DNA of 64,000 nucleotides from Dermanyssus gallinae. Taxonomy: Eukaryota > Arthropoda > Arachnida > Mesostigmata > Dermanyssidae. The notes beneath the pieces were generated by a model. It saw only the letters and a program-made list of their open reading frames with translations, was not told the origin of the DNA and did no database searches. Positions 1 to 10,268 of the stretch are shown piece by piece (position 1 is the stretch's first letter; every line of letters begins with the position of its first letter). The translations under genes and the position numbers were made by a program. Location: contig QVRM01005933.1 in the NCBI GenBank assembly GCA_003439945.1, forward strand, positions 62,001-126,000, read 5' to 3'.

Positions 1-179
1 CCTGGGTCTCGTCGTGGGGTCCTGAACTTACTGATCCTAGCCGTCCCAATGCTAAGAACCAACAACAAACCAATCCCCCTTCTAGATACAGCGGAGTTGG
101 CTAGTTTAGAAACCACTTAGCCCACCTTTAAGAGAACCTTGACACCCGGTGCTGAGGTAGGCGTGACAACGTAATATCC

Positions 180-640
180 CAACGTGCTTTGAGTGGCCCT
201 CTGCATGACAGGTTACAACGTCGTCTCTTCAATGAAGCTGCCGACCACACGATTAGAGCTCGCCCAAATGCTTACGGCTAGAAGCAGACGGTTAGTTAGC
301 CCTTATCGGTGTCCATGTGTTACCAACTGAGACAATATTACCAATCGTGTATCGTCAGGGCAGGACGATGCCTTAGACATGTTGTTATGAATGAGAACTC
401 AGCGGAGTCCCTAGGTCATGCGGTCGTCCGTGTAGCCTAGAGCCGGCCGACAACCTGCGCTGAGGACGGCAGGCGCCCATACGAGATGATACATAAACCT
501 TTCAAGCGAGGCAAAATGGTGGTTTAGAATGCAACCGTTATTGAGTCTCTAGCCGCTTTTTTGCTAGTGGCGGCGTTTCCGAAGTTAGCTATGCAGTCAA
601 ATTTGTGGAGACCAGTAAACTATGTAAGCAAATATTCACC
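180..640 (+). pseudogene. RLE-type LINE, C-terminal fragment
   Basis: This is the decayed 3' part of a non-LTR retrotransposon ORF. Around 460-560 a broken frame gives an RRP..M motif, then a PFKRGK-like segment, then a NATVIESLA segment. The same order is seen at 58970-59100, where it reads GKRPDGMT...FER..., and at 24960-25060 (LRPDG...KSFAWDVTV). An RPD motif followed by a DVT/DAT strand resembles the restriction-like endonuclease (RLE) at the end of R2-type LINE proteins; that assignment is inference. The frame is broken by stops and single-base shifts. It runs into a (TA)n/(TG)n tract at 648-678, where LINE A begins. No clear coding signal was seen in bases 1-180. Confidence 0.5.
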
Positions 641-647
641 AATCGGG

Positions 648-678
648 CATATATATATATATATATGTGTGTGTGTGA
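648..678. repeat. (TA)n(TG)n microsatellite at a LINE junction
   Basis: Alternating TA and then TG dinucleotides sit exactly between the RLE-LINE fragment and the 5'-truncated start of LINE A. They mark the likely insertion target. Confidence 0.8.
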
Positions 679-1429
679 CAGGATGTTTTATCTTAAAAAA
701 GCATATGATATGGTGGACAGAACAAAGTTGTATCAAATCATGTTGGAGGAGGGTTTGGAGAGAAGCTGGGTGGAGTTACTAGAATAAATTTACAGGAATA
801 ACACGGTAAGAATAATAATAGCGTGTAATGTAATATAATTGAATAATAATAACGTGTAATGTAATATAATCAACAATACCGAAAGGTGATGTAATAATAA
901 ATAATAAATAATAATAGCAGCCGAACAATCTAAAGAGTTTATAGTTGCTAAGGGGGTCAGACAAGGCTGCCCGTTGTCATCGGTGATTTTTTTTAATGTA
1001 TATAGAGAGGATAGCGCGAAGGATTAATAGAACGGGTTTAGGATAGCAGATAGGAGAAAAGGGTGTATATATCAAGACAGCCGTGCTGCTTTTTGCTGAC
1101 GATATGCTAGTGTTAGGGCGGGGTACTAGCGAAGTTCAACAAATGTTGAATGCATGTGGAGAAGCAGCGAAGGAACTGAGCATGGCGCTTAATGAAAAAA
1201 AGGAGCGCAGTTTTAGTATTTAATGGGACTATAAGGGCAAAGAAGCTTGTTGTACAGGGAAAATAATTGGATTATAAAAGTCAGTACAAGCATCTTGGGG
1301 TGACAATGACTACAGGGGATGATTATTTAGAGGAAGAAGAGATAATAAGGAGGAAGAAGGCTGAAAGAGGAAGAAATGCACTAATGTGTAAGGGCCTCTG
1401 GGGGTTTGATAAATATATAGTAACAAGGA
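679..1429 (+). pseudogene. LINE A reverse transcriptase, 5' part (interrupted)
   Basis: This is a 5'-truncated non-LTR retrotransposon. The first readable segment is the RT core motif FYLKKAYDMVDRTKLYQ (about 684-735). It is followed by GVRQGCPLSSV (953-985), the catalytic box LLFADDMLVLG (about 1088-1120) and a stretch ending KYIVTR at 1427. Frameshifts and stops lie between the motifs, especially in an AT-rich insertion at 790-930. The frame stops where the Ty3/Gypsy element begins at 1430 and resumes after 6178. The motifs are those of I/R1/RTE-like LINE RTs; the exact clade is uncertain. Confidence 0.75.
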
Positions 1430-1652
1430 TGTAGCGTCTACGTACGGAACAATAAGGACACTCACCGCTAGAGTTACCGGCTCTACCAACGCCGACGCCA
1501 GAACGACTTTTCAGTTTTATTTCATCCCAATCTGTACAACACTGTTGGCGCCCCCTGGTGGCACGTATTCCTCTGCCCCCTGGTGGCGCGCTTCTATCTA
1601 TCTAATTCATCACGGATCATTACTATCATCAATATCCATCTCATACACTACA
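1430..1652 (-). repeat. 3' LTR of the Ty3/Gypsy element
   Basis: This 223-bp LTR starts TGTAGCGTCT and ends CACTACA. It matches 5953-6177 nearly base for base, including the paired CCCCCTGGTGGC motifs. It is the downstream LTR because the element reads on the minus strand. Confidence 0.93.
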
Positions 1653-1665
1653 CTCTCCCTCCCTT
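1653..1665 (-). other. Polypurine tract of the Ty3/Gypsy element
   Basis: On the minus strand the bases directly before the 3' LTR read AAGGGAGGGAGAG. This is the expected place and composition for the plus-strand primer of an LTR retrotransposon. Confidence 0.8.
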
Positions 1666-1708
1666 AATTTTTTTTATGTTACCTATTACCTATATTTATC
1701 TTACATAA

Positions 1709-2641
1709 TCATCTAAATATTTTGGTGCCGCTCTTGTCCTCCTTGACCGCCTCAACTCCGGTTGGTGTTCCTCTCTTCCGCTGATATGTATTCTTCCGGT
1801 TCCGACGATTGCTCTGATGATGATTCTTCCTCCGTTTGTTCTTCCGATACTTCTTGCTCCTCTGATTCCCCGTCCGCCCTGCCGGAACCGTTGTTCCGGT
1901 CCACCTGCCAAGCAGTGGCCTGTGTTGTTGCTGCTGTTGTTGTGCCGTTACTTCAGGCGGTTGCTTGGAGGACACTAGTCTGTTCCGGTGCCATACTCTA
2001 CCATCGGCTAGCACGTACGTATCCGCCCCTCTCCGTTCCATTACCTGGATCGGCGGGCTGTACTTCTTCTCTCCCTTCCTTACGATTGGCCGTCTTATGC
2101 GCACCCATTGACCTGGACTCAGCGCTATATCCGTGACTGCTCTACGCCGATCGGCGTATTCCTTCTGTGCTTGCTGACGCCTCTCGGTGTGTTCGCGACT
2201 TGGTGCATCGCCTCGAGCGGGTTCCCCTGGAGCTGTCACACTCAATCGAGTTCGCATCGATCGACCATGAAGTAGCGTGGCTGGGGAGAGACCCGTGGTT
2301 GCATGTGGAGTGGCGTTATATGCTCCCACCATTTCTCTGATCCGTTTCTTGAAGTCTCCCCCCAGCTGTTTAGCGGTTTTGAAGAATGCCCCCAGCGTTC
2401 TGTTAAACCTTTCCACCAGGCCATTTGCCGCCGCATGATACACAGGGGTCAACTGATGGATTACGCCAAATTTCTTCATGAACTCGGCGAATGCTGTGCT
2501 AGTCATTTGCGAGCCATTGTCCGATATTAGATATTCAGGCACCCCTTCCTGATGAAATAGCCGGTGCAGGAAATCCACTATCTTCTCTGTGATTGCCTCT
2601 TGTACGAGCTCCATCCTCCGCCCATTTCGAATAGTAGTCAA
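1709..2641 (-). pseudogene. Ty3/Gypsy integrase, catalytic core and C-terminus
   Basis: The frame carries the second and third acidic residues of the integrase DDE triad: SDNGSQMTS with the second Asp, and NGLVERFNRTL with the catalytic Glu about 37 residues later. After these come YNATPHATTGLSPATLLHGR, typical of Gypsy integrases, and a basic tail. The first Asp (LALDIRGPD) lies in the neighbouring frame at 2535-2990, so a frameshift at about 2640 splits the domain. The final 60 or so residues are low-complexity and basic. The integrase would act in the nucleus to insert the cDNA, but this copy is broken. Confidence 0.88.
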
Positions 2642-2990
2642 TTACTACTATTGCAAAGCGCTGCTGGTTTCCCACTGATATGTCCGGTCCCCGTATGTCT
2701 AGCGCTAACCTTGTCCATGGTTGTTTCGGCCACGGAGTGATTCGGATCGGAGCGGTCACGAGACGTGCTGCTTTGTCGTGTCGAGCACACAGTCCACAGT
2801 TTTGGATAGCCTCTTCGACGAAGTTATCCATTTTGGGCCAGCAAAATCGCTCCCGTAGTCTTTGCTTCGTTCGGACGATTCCTTGGTGCGCACCGTCGTG
2901 TGCCAACTTGAACGCCTGTAACCTGCACGCCAAGGGTAACACAATCCTGGCTCCACGCATCATTACTTCCTTGCACTTCTGACAATTCAT
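2535..2990 (-). pseudogene. Ty3/Gypsy integrase, zinc-binding N-terminus
   Basis: This frame holds the HHCC zinc-binding domain: a His pair in AHDGAHQGIV and a Cys pair in NCGLCARHD. They are followed by LALDIRGPD, with the first catalytic Asp, and VVIDYYSKWAE. It differs in frame from the RT upstream and the integrase core downstream, so single-base shifts lie near 2985 and 2640. Confidence 0.88.
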
Positions 2991-4428
2991 GTATTACGGA
3001 GGCCCACACTCGATTTTTCGGCGAGGGTTTCCTGTGCCGCATCCATCCCCGTATTGGTGTTAGCTCGGAATCTACTCTAGATAATCGTGCAATTTCTTTC
3101 CAGCGCAGTGGTTTTACTTTCGGTTCCAGATACGATACTACTATTTCCGTTGCATCATTCACTTCAGAGTTATCAGCACTTGGTAATCGGGACAGCATAT
3201 CCGGAATGTGGTTAGACGCTCCTGCGCGGTATTCTATTGAAAAATTATATCCCCTCAATCGTTCCACCCAGCGGCCTATCCGCATTGGTGCTCTTCCCGT
3301 TCCTTTTGCTCCTAACAATGTAACTAACGCTGAGTGGTCGGTACGGAGTCGTCCAAATAAATAAACATGCCACCGCTCTATTGCAAAAAGGCAAGCCAGT
3401 GCTTCTTTCTCCCCTGTTGAATACTTTTGCTGTGTTTCTGTTAATGTACAAGAAGCGTACGTTACAGGTCTTTCACCTTCTGGGCCCCTCTGCAACAACA
3501 CTCCCCCCAGACCTATATTGCTCGCGTCCGTTTCCACAATTACGTCGTATTCCGTGTTAAATATTGCTAATGGCTTAGCTTGTACAATACTTTGCTTCAT
3601 CTCTTCAAAAGCCACCCGCTGTTCCTGTCCCCACGTGAATTTCGATTCCTTTTTCAATAATCGCCTCAACGGCTCCGTCATCTCGGAAAATCGTGGAACG
3701 CATCTCATGTAAAAACTTGCCGCCCCCAGTACTGATCGCACCTGTGCTGCATTCTTTGGTTCCGCTAGTTCACTGATTGCCTTAATATTATCCATACAAG
3801 GTGTAACTACATTTCTACTTATACGAGTACTGAACCCCACGAATTCGACTCTATCCACTCCAATAACACACTTTGAATTCAACGTCATTCCCGACTCTGC
3901 TATTCTGCGCAACACTGCCTCAAGTCTAATATCATGTTGTTCTCTAGATTCTCCGTAGATTAGAATATCATCTAAGTATACCAATACACCTTCCAATCCC
4001 TCCAACATGTCTTTCATCATTTTCTGAAATGCGGCTGGTGCTGATGCCAGCCCGAAGCACAACCGTCTGTAGCGGAACAACCCCCACGGTGTAATGAATG
4101 CTGTCAGGCCTCTTGATTTCTCCGCTAGCTCTACTTGGTGATATGCCGACATCGCATCTAACTTAGAAAACCACTTCGCTCCCTTTAATTTCGCTAGTAA
4201 ATCTTCTAAATGCGGTAATGGGAACACCTGCGGAATTATAGCTTCGTTCATTTGTCGTAAATCCACACACACTCGTACCCCACCACTTTTCTTTGCCACT
4301 ACCACCATAGATGATATCCACTCTGACGCCTCTATCGGCTCTATTACCTCCAATTCCACTTGTCGGTCAACTCCTTTCTTCACTGTATCCACTGTTGCTA
4401 ACCGCAGTCGTCTTAGTTTCTGTTGCAC
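2990..4428 (-). pseudogene. Ty3/Gypsy reverse transcriptase and RNase H
   Basis: The frame begins in a linker ending QQKLRRLRL, typical just before Gypsy RT. It continues through VIEPIEASEWISS, VCVDLRQMNEAI, the palm motif FGLASAPAAFQKMM and the catalytic box VLVYLDDILIYGES. RNase H follows, with VETDASNIGLGGVLL and TYASCTLTETQQKYSTGEKEA. The RT-RNase H part is uninterrupted for about 480 codons and is the best preserved part of the element. Its last codons below about 2985 read out of frame over the integrase. Confidence 0.93.
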
Positions 4429-4840
4429 TGGGTTGTTTCACTTTTACACGAGATCTATACCCCCTCACCAATCCTAGCTGGCCTGAAAATAACTTCCTAT
4501 ACTGCTCCGCTGTCCCTAAGTTGTCCACTGAAGCTACCACTTTTCCATCCACTGCACACTTCTGCCCCTTACAATCCACACACACTTCCAACTTCGCTAA
4601 TGCATCGCGTCCTAATACCGATTTCCCCCATCGCACCACAAATACCTCCATAACCACAGATTTTTTTCCTAGTTCAATTGTACATTCCACTACTCCTAAT
4701 ACATCAATCACTTCTCCACTATATGTTTTCAGTACCACTCCTGTTTCATTCACCCTTCTCGTTTCTCCACTTAATATTCCACTTACATCTTTCCAATTTA
4801 CTATTGTCAGTGCACTACCCGTATCCACTAAAAATTTTAC
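4367..4840 (-). pseudogene. Ty3/Gypsy aspartic protease
   Basis: The retropepsin motif FLVDTGSALTIVNW lies at the start, with the catalytic DTG. It is followed by a beta-rich segment with RWGKSVLGRDALAKL, the expected second conserved part (the family has LG.D/LLG.). The frame overlaps the RT frame by about 60 bases and differs from it, so either a frameshift or a programmed shift separates protease and RT. Confidence 0.85.
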
Positions 4841-4899
4841 TATCTGCTTATCTACTCGTGCCTTTATACTAATCTCCGAACTAATACACAGGGTAATTT

Positions 4900-5865
4900 T
4901 TAAGTAATTTGAGTAATTTGAATAATTTGAGTAATTTTACTCGGGTGACTCGCCTGTGCCTCCTCCGGCCACGATTCTTCCTCCACCAACCGCACCACTC
5001 GCTTGCCTCCCGTCGCTCCACACATCCTCTCGAAATGGCCCGTTCGGTGACACTTGAAGCATGTTGCTTTCCTGGCCGGGCATAGGTGGTACCCGGCCAG
5101 GTCCGTGCCGCTACCACACGCCGTACAGGGCTTCCAATTACCGACTTTGGCCGGCTGCCGACGTCGACTGATCGCCGCCACCGCGACGTCTCGCTCTAGC
5201 TGCTATGCCTCCGCCATGTTGCGAGGCGGATTCCTATTTCACGCGCCTGAGCCAGCTTGAGGTCGTCGTCTTCTAATAGCAGCCGCTCACGCAACCTCGG
5301 AATCGACGTCCCCGTGGTGAGCTGTGTCTTGATGGCTTCTTCAGGCGTGAATTGCTCAAACTTACATTTCGCCGCCATCCTGCGTCAGCTCGGCCACGTA
5401 TTCTTCCACTGACTCCCCCGGTCGCTGCCGTCGCCTATGAAATTCGTCGCGGGCCGCTGCCAGCCCCTTCTTCTGTGCAAATCTGTCCACCAGTCGCGCT
5501 TTCATTTCTTCATATTCATCACCTCCGGCCTCCACTGGCCTATCCTTTATCACTTTATATTGTAGCATTCCCTCAAATCCCAGTGCATTCTTAAGGAGCG
5601 CGCACTTTCTTTTTGCGTCGAATCTCTCCGCGCCTGGGTGCGCGTCCAAATATGCATCGAACGCCCCCAACCAGTCTTCTACCGCCAGCTGCTGGAGGCC
5701 CGGCCACCGGCATGAATTGCGGCGGCGGTACTGGTCCGTATGTGGCCATCTCTCTCCGTTCCTCCAACCGTCACCAACTCCGTCACCATCCGCCTGTCGT
5801 CTCCACCACCACCATTCGCCGTCTCCACCACCACTTGTCGTCTCCACCACCACCGCTGCCACCAA
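4900..5865 (-). pseudogene. Ty3/Gypsy gag with CCHC zinc knuckle
   Basis: The gag region is split over three consecutive frame segments (5865-5362, 5378-5196, 5181-4900). The first has a Gly/Trp-rich low-complexity start and then a capsid-like helical part with WLGAFDAYLDAHPGAERFDA and RQRPGESVEEYVAEL. The last has a Cys-rich stretch and one retroviral-type knuckle, CFKCHRTGHFERMC (C-x2-C-x4-H-x4-C). The frame changes show it is broken. The capsid-like segments match the retrotransposon gag fold only by pattern. Confidence 0.8.
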
Positions 5866-5934
5866 CCACCGCGTTACTTTTTATCGTGCGCTGTCCGTTC
5901 TGTCCGCTACTAAAAGACTGACCGCTAGGTTCAG

Positions 5935-5951
5935 TCAAGTCGACTGCGCCA
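5935..5951 (-). other. Primer binding site of the Ty3/Gypsy element
   Basis: One T after the 5' LTR end, the minus strand reads TGGCGCAGTCGACTTGA. TGG is the usual start of a PBS. The first 11 bases resemble the PBS of insect elements such as 297 and 17.6, which use a tRNA-Ser primer; that comparison is from memory. Confidence 0.65.
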
Positions 5952-5952
5952 A

Positions 5953-6177
5953 TGTAGTGTCTACGTACGGAACAATAAGGACACTCACCGCTAGAAGTTA
6001 CCGGCTCTACCAACGCCGACGCTAGAAGGACTTTTCAGGTTTTATTTCATCCCAATCTGTACAACACTGTTGGCGCCCCCTGGTGGCACGTATTCCTCTG
6101 CCCCCTGGTGGCGCGCTTCTATCTATCTAATTCATCACGGATCATCGCTATCATCAATATCCATCTCATACACTACA
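5953..6177 (-). repeat. 5' LTR of the Ty3/Gypsy element
   Basis: This 225-bp LTR is almost identical to 1430-1652. It differs by about seven substitutions or single-base indels and is followed by the second copy of the AAGGA duplication at 6178-6182. Confidence 0.93.
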
Positions 6178-7098
6178 AAGGATTATATGGAAGGCCATGG
6201 ATGTACCAGGATTGACTTTTGCCAATGCGTCTCTGGTCCACAGCGCAGGGTTGAGAAAGAAGTTAGAAACAATACTAAAAGAGAGGTGATAAGATTTGCA
6301 TTGAGTTGCCGTTTTAATTGCGCCAGGGAATTTCTTGAGGGGGAAGGGGAAACATCAACATTTATACAAAGGGAAGTACAAAGTAAGCTTAGATTTAGTA
6401 GTAGGATTGAAAATGTCACAAATAAAAGACGGGTTAAACAGATGCAGCTGGTAAAGACGGCACGTGGGATTAAAACGAAGTGGGATCGCAGAGTAGAGTT
6501 CGCAGCTAGGGAGATCGGGTACAATTGTCAGCAATGGGCAAGAGCGAGGGCATCAGAGAAAATGGTGAAATTCAAGGTAAACAAGTCATATACAGACAAA
6601 TGGAAATTTGCGATGAGCCTCAAATCAAGTTTGGCAACTATGTATGGAAAGGAAACGCGGGAAAGGGGCGGGGTAGAATGGGTATACGATAATTCAAGAG
6701 AGAGTGGGCTATTGGCAGATGCCAGGGCAGGATGTTGGATACAAGGATACATAGAGCTAGATATAAGGAGGGGCAAGTACTGAATGTCGAGCATGTGGGC
6801 TAGAAAATGAGTCAATCGAATATATTATTAAAGATTGTATTGCCTTAGGGGGGAGCAGAGATATAGAGCTGTCGAAGGCCCTAGCCCTAGGACCAAATGC
6901 TAGAAATGACCTGGTCGATATTACAAAGAAGAGGTTGTCACAATGGAAAGCAAATACTCAGTAGGTATTGAAGTAGACATGGATTATATGGATGCGTAGG
7001 TAATTTATATGATGCCGTTCTAAGCGCTCCTGATATAAAAGGGTGACATGTGTATTTATGTATACATGTCAAGCGAACAATAAATCAATCAAACAATC

Positions 7099-7100
<2 letters not shown>
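6178..7100 (+). pseudogene. LINE A, C-terminal part and 3' UTR
   Basis: Coding resumes directly after the LTR element. Segments continue with KAMDVPGLTFANASLVHS, then KVNKSYTDKWKFAMSLKSS and SGLLADARAG. The protein ends in a C-x2-C-x9-H-x4-C type finger, CRACGLENESIEYIIKDC (about 6788-6841), followed by LSKALALGPNARNDLVDIT and a stop near 6963. A C-terminal CCHC finger is usual for I/R1/jockey-type LINEs. The 3' UTR contains GATATAAAAGGGTGACATGTG and ends AATAAATCAATCAAACAATCAA, directly followed by (TA)n. The same C-terminus occurs at 21647-21393 and 30110-29830 on the minus strand. Confidence 0.8.
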
Positions 7101-7149
<49 letters not shown>

Positions 7150-7195
7150 TATAGAGCCACCGCCCTCTTTCTCTATATATATATATATATATGTT
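7101..7195. repeat. (TA)n microsatellite after LINE A
   Basis: Two TA runs (about 7104-7153 and 7174-7192) are separated by a short unique stretch. The first abuts the 3' tail of LINE A and pairs with the tract at 648-678. The second ends just before a splice acceptor at 7208. Confidence 0.9.
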
Positions 7196-7208
7196 CGATC
7201 TCTTCCAG

Positions 7209-8664
7209 GCGGAACCTAATCAGTCTGAAATCAGTACGGAGCCTGACAACAATTGCTGACGAGAGGTCGCGACTCCCTTCTGCAGCTGTACGCGGCGGCG
7301 TACAGTCACAAGCGTTCACAGCTGCAGCGGCTAGAGGTCTAGTCAGAAGCAGACAGAAATCCGCGCGAGTCGGTACGGATTATGGTCACGATTCAGGAGT
7401 GTACGTGACTATGACGGATAGTTTAACGAAATACGGCGACGACGACAGCGACGATGAAAACAGACAAAGCGAGATGGACAAGCAGACGGGCAAGACACAA
7501 GAAGCTCGCCCCCAGACAGCCGGCCCAGAGTGCAAACTCAGGAGGAAGCGAAACGAGAAGAGCGTGCCAGGCGAAGCGAGTCCGTTGGTGCACGATGCAC
7601 ATGCGAAGAAGATGACACGGCCCGACGTCGAGGTTGTTGCCGAGCAGCAGTTGCCTGAAGGCTCAACGACGGAGTCGCGCGTCTGTTTGATCCGGTCATC
7701 GTGTTCGCCAGCTGATAGAGAGGAACCTCACTGTGACGTCGAGCGAGTAACGCAACAAGCAGCGTCCTCGAACGACGAGCCCGCCTCCGACGAGGAAACA
7801 GCAGCTGCGTCGATTGGGTCAACTGCCCGCTCCCGGGACGACACATCTGGCCCCAAATGCCATGTTGGCCATTGCCGTACTAGCAGCTGCACCAGCACCA
7901 GTGCCACCACCCCAACCACCATACAGCATCCAAGTAACAGAAACCATCCCCTGACAGTCGAAACGCGTTCCTCCCGCGGTTCCTCCAGCAACGTGGTTGG
8001 CTATGCTCTGCCAGCTGCGAGAAGCCGACACAGGCTGTCGGCACGCTCGACGACTTCCTGTACTTCTAATACAACACCAACACCAACAACACCTACTACT
8101 ACTACTTCTACTACCACGGCAAGTCATTCTAGTACAGCGCCTAGTACAGCCTCGACGATAGCCTCCACCTCTAGCACGTCTTCAGCATCTGTGTTATCAT
8201 CAGCATCATCATCATCATCGTCAGCAAAGCAGGATAAATGTCATGACACCAGCCGAGGAGTACTGTCTTCACCAACAACAAGACCACGGACTTCGGCAAT
8301 GTCATCAACATTTCCATCGTCAACAGCAGCACCATCGCCACGACAAGAATCAGCAGCAGCATCATCATCATTACAGCAACAAAAGGCATCATCGTCGTCG
8401 TTATCATCATCATCATCATCGTCATCTGCACCATCGTCGTCAGCATCATCTGCTGTATCATCACCACAACAAATACGATTACCACCACTATCAGCATCTT
8501 TGCCATCACCACTGTCACCACCGAGCGCAGGAAAAACATCACGGAGCACTCAGGACGGTCAGCGCAGCCGTCACGCACGGTGCCGTGACCTGTCGGACGA
8601 TGAGCACTCCGGCGACGGCGGCTGCGGCGGTAGGCGGCCAACCTCGGGAAAAGCGTTGGCGTAA
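7209..8664 (+). CDS. Ser/Thr-rich coding exon of an unidentified gene
   Basis: An open frame of about 485 codons starts right after a good acceptor, CTCTTCCAG at 7200-7208, and has no stop until 8664. It reads well from the acceptor, starting RNLISLKSVRSLTTIADERS, so I take it as an internal exon with one base carried over from the previous exon. Residues 65-250 are mixed and acidic (GDDDSDDENRQSE). From about 8060 the frame is almost pure Ser/Thr/Ala from (TCA)n- and (ACC)n-like repeats. No known domain was seen. The long disordered composition suggests a nuclear or scaffold protein, but that is a guess. The frame is lost near 8640, where coding continues in the next frame to 9037. Confidence 0.55.
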
Positions 8665-8685
8665 AAGCCGGACGTCATCAGCGGT

Positions 8686-9037
8686 GGGCAAATATAGTCG
8701 CACACCGATGGTGGCTAATAGTGGCTTGGCCAGCCCCACCTCCATGAGCTCCACGACCTCTATGAGCTCCACGACCTCCATGAGCTCCACGACCTCCTTG
8801 ACCTCCTCGAGGGTTCATGGCGCAACGAGGCAACGAGGCGGCTCTGGGCGTCGTAGCCGTCTACCGCTGCGATACCAAGGCTCGAGCAGCGACAGTGACT
8901 GCCTGATCATTGAGGAGGAAGAGGCAGACGATCACGCCAGTGAAGACAGAAACGACCTCGCTGACCGCGACAATACCACAGGTCCTGCTGACAGAAATAA
9001 TGCTGGTGAGGGCAAACACGTACTTCGAAGGCACTGA
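8686..9037 (+). CDS. Continuation of the Ser-rich gene, with SIM-like motif
   Basis: This frame (phase +2 relative to the previous entry) reads GKYSRTPMVANSGLASP, then four copies of a six-residue repeat (SMSSTT type, about 8740-8800). It continues with a basic stretch RRSRLPLRYQGSSSDSD and an acidic end to a stop at 9037. The segment CLIIEEEEA is a hydrophobic core followed by acids, as in SUMO-interaction motifs. It can be joined in phase to the previous exon by a 52-bp intron from GCG|GTAGGC (about 8633) to ATCAG|CG (about 8685), or by a one-base indel if this is a pseudogene. No cDNA evidence can be seen. Confidence 0.4.
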
Positions 9038-9673
9038 TTGAATGAATCAATGTCGTCGAAACCTTCTCAGTCGACAAACGGTGCAGCAATATGGCGGAAC
9101 AACAACCACAACAATAAGCAACGGCGAAGACTACGACAACAGCAACAACACAACGACGACACTAATCTCAGGGTTGATGATGATGATGATGTCCAAAACC
9201 ACGACGTCGGAAATCACGTGTACCGGTGTGCGGTATTTATGTGGCGCGTTCTCAGAGCCTCCACATTTCTAGGTAGAAAGAGGTACAGCCAAACAAGTAG
9301 GTATACTTAGCTATGATTGTTGCTAGATATCAATCCTATTTGCGTCCACTCGTTGCTGGGTGCTTGAGCTATACTATATATGCAAGATAAGATTATTGCA
9401 GCGCCGTTAGGAACAAGGTCATTTTGAGAGCTCGGAGAGCACCTAGAATGTGTGTGTAATATCTGAACAACTGCTTTGACGATGATGCTGCTACATTTTC
9501 ACGACTAGACTAAGCAAATATAGGGACGCGTATGATGTCGGATATAGATCTCCCGTCTTTTCAGTTCTCCTCTTTCGCTAACTATGGCCGGCAACTACGC
9601 TTAATTTTGCATTTCCATGTTGCATATACTTCTTCGGAATGCATTGTTGTCTTTACTCTAGTGTCCATTGAAA

Positions 9674-9680
<7 letters not shown>
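9038..9680. other. No supported gene
   Basis: CAA/ACA-rich simple sequence continues to about 9200, possibly the 3' UTR of the preceding gene. The remainder to 9680 shows no long frame, repeat motif or splice pair that I could support. Confidence 0.4.
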
Positions 9681-9716
<36 letters not shown>

Positions 9717-9741
9717 TATATTTATATTTATATATCTATAA

Positions 9742-9817
<76 letters not shown>
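9681..9817. repeat. Long (TA)n microsatellite
   Basis: A run of A is followed by about 135 bp of TA with a few TAAATA interruptions. Confidence 0.95.
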
Positions 9818-9822
<5 letters not shown>

Positions 9823-10221
9823 ATGAACGTACGTTCTTTTCGGTGCCGTCTTCCTTAGACATGTGTGTTGTTTATTTGTGTTAAAATGGGCAAGAAGTGG
9901 CAGCCCTAGATGTGCCCCTATCAGCGTCACTGTGGTTGGTGCTAGGGCAGTAAAGAATTGTTTTGCGTGCCAGTTTGGTGACGCGTCATAAGAAGAGACC
10001 AGAGTCAATTTTGTTTGAGCGTCATAGTTAGAAGTGTTGTTAGTCAAACCGAATGCAGCTGTGCTAAACTTAAACGCTGCAATTCAGTGATCAATGATCT
10101 CAGTGCGGTGAATATCAACGCAGGACTCCGACGACCGGTTACAAGAAAACAGACGAAAAAATCTTGTTACTATTCGTGCCGCCAACAGCGCGAGCAGTGT
10201 AAAATCACAAGCAGACAGATT

Positions 10222-10268
<47 letters not shown>

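Larger units (their letters stand above)
1430..6177 (-). mobile_element. Complete Ty3/Gypsy LTR retrotransposon, decayed
   Basis: The element is 4748 bp long. Its LTRs begin TGTAG and end CTACA, and a 5-bp target duplication AAGGA lies at 1425-1429 and 6178-6182. Read on the minus strand the order is LTR, PBS, gag with a CCHC knuckle, protease, RT, RNase H, integrase, polypurine tract, LTR, which is Ty3/Gypsy order. Reading frames change several times across gag and pol, so this copy cannot encode intact proteins. The two LTRs differ at about seven of some 225 positions by eye, so the insertion is not recent but still well preserved. It lies inside LINE A. Confidence 0.93.

Noticed and set aside
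8171..8641. Minus-strand open frame rich in Met, Val and Asp opposite the Ser-rich exon
   Set aside because: It is the antisense of triplet repeats; composition follows the repeat and no motif or splice sites support it.
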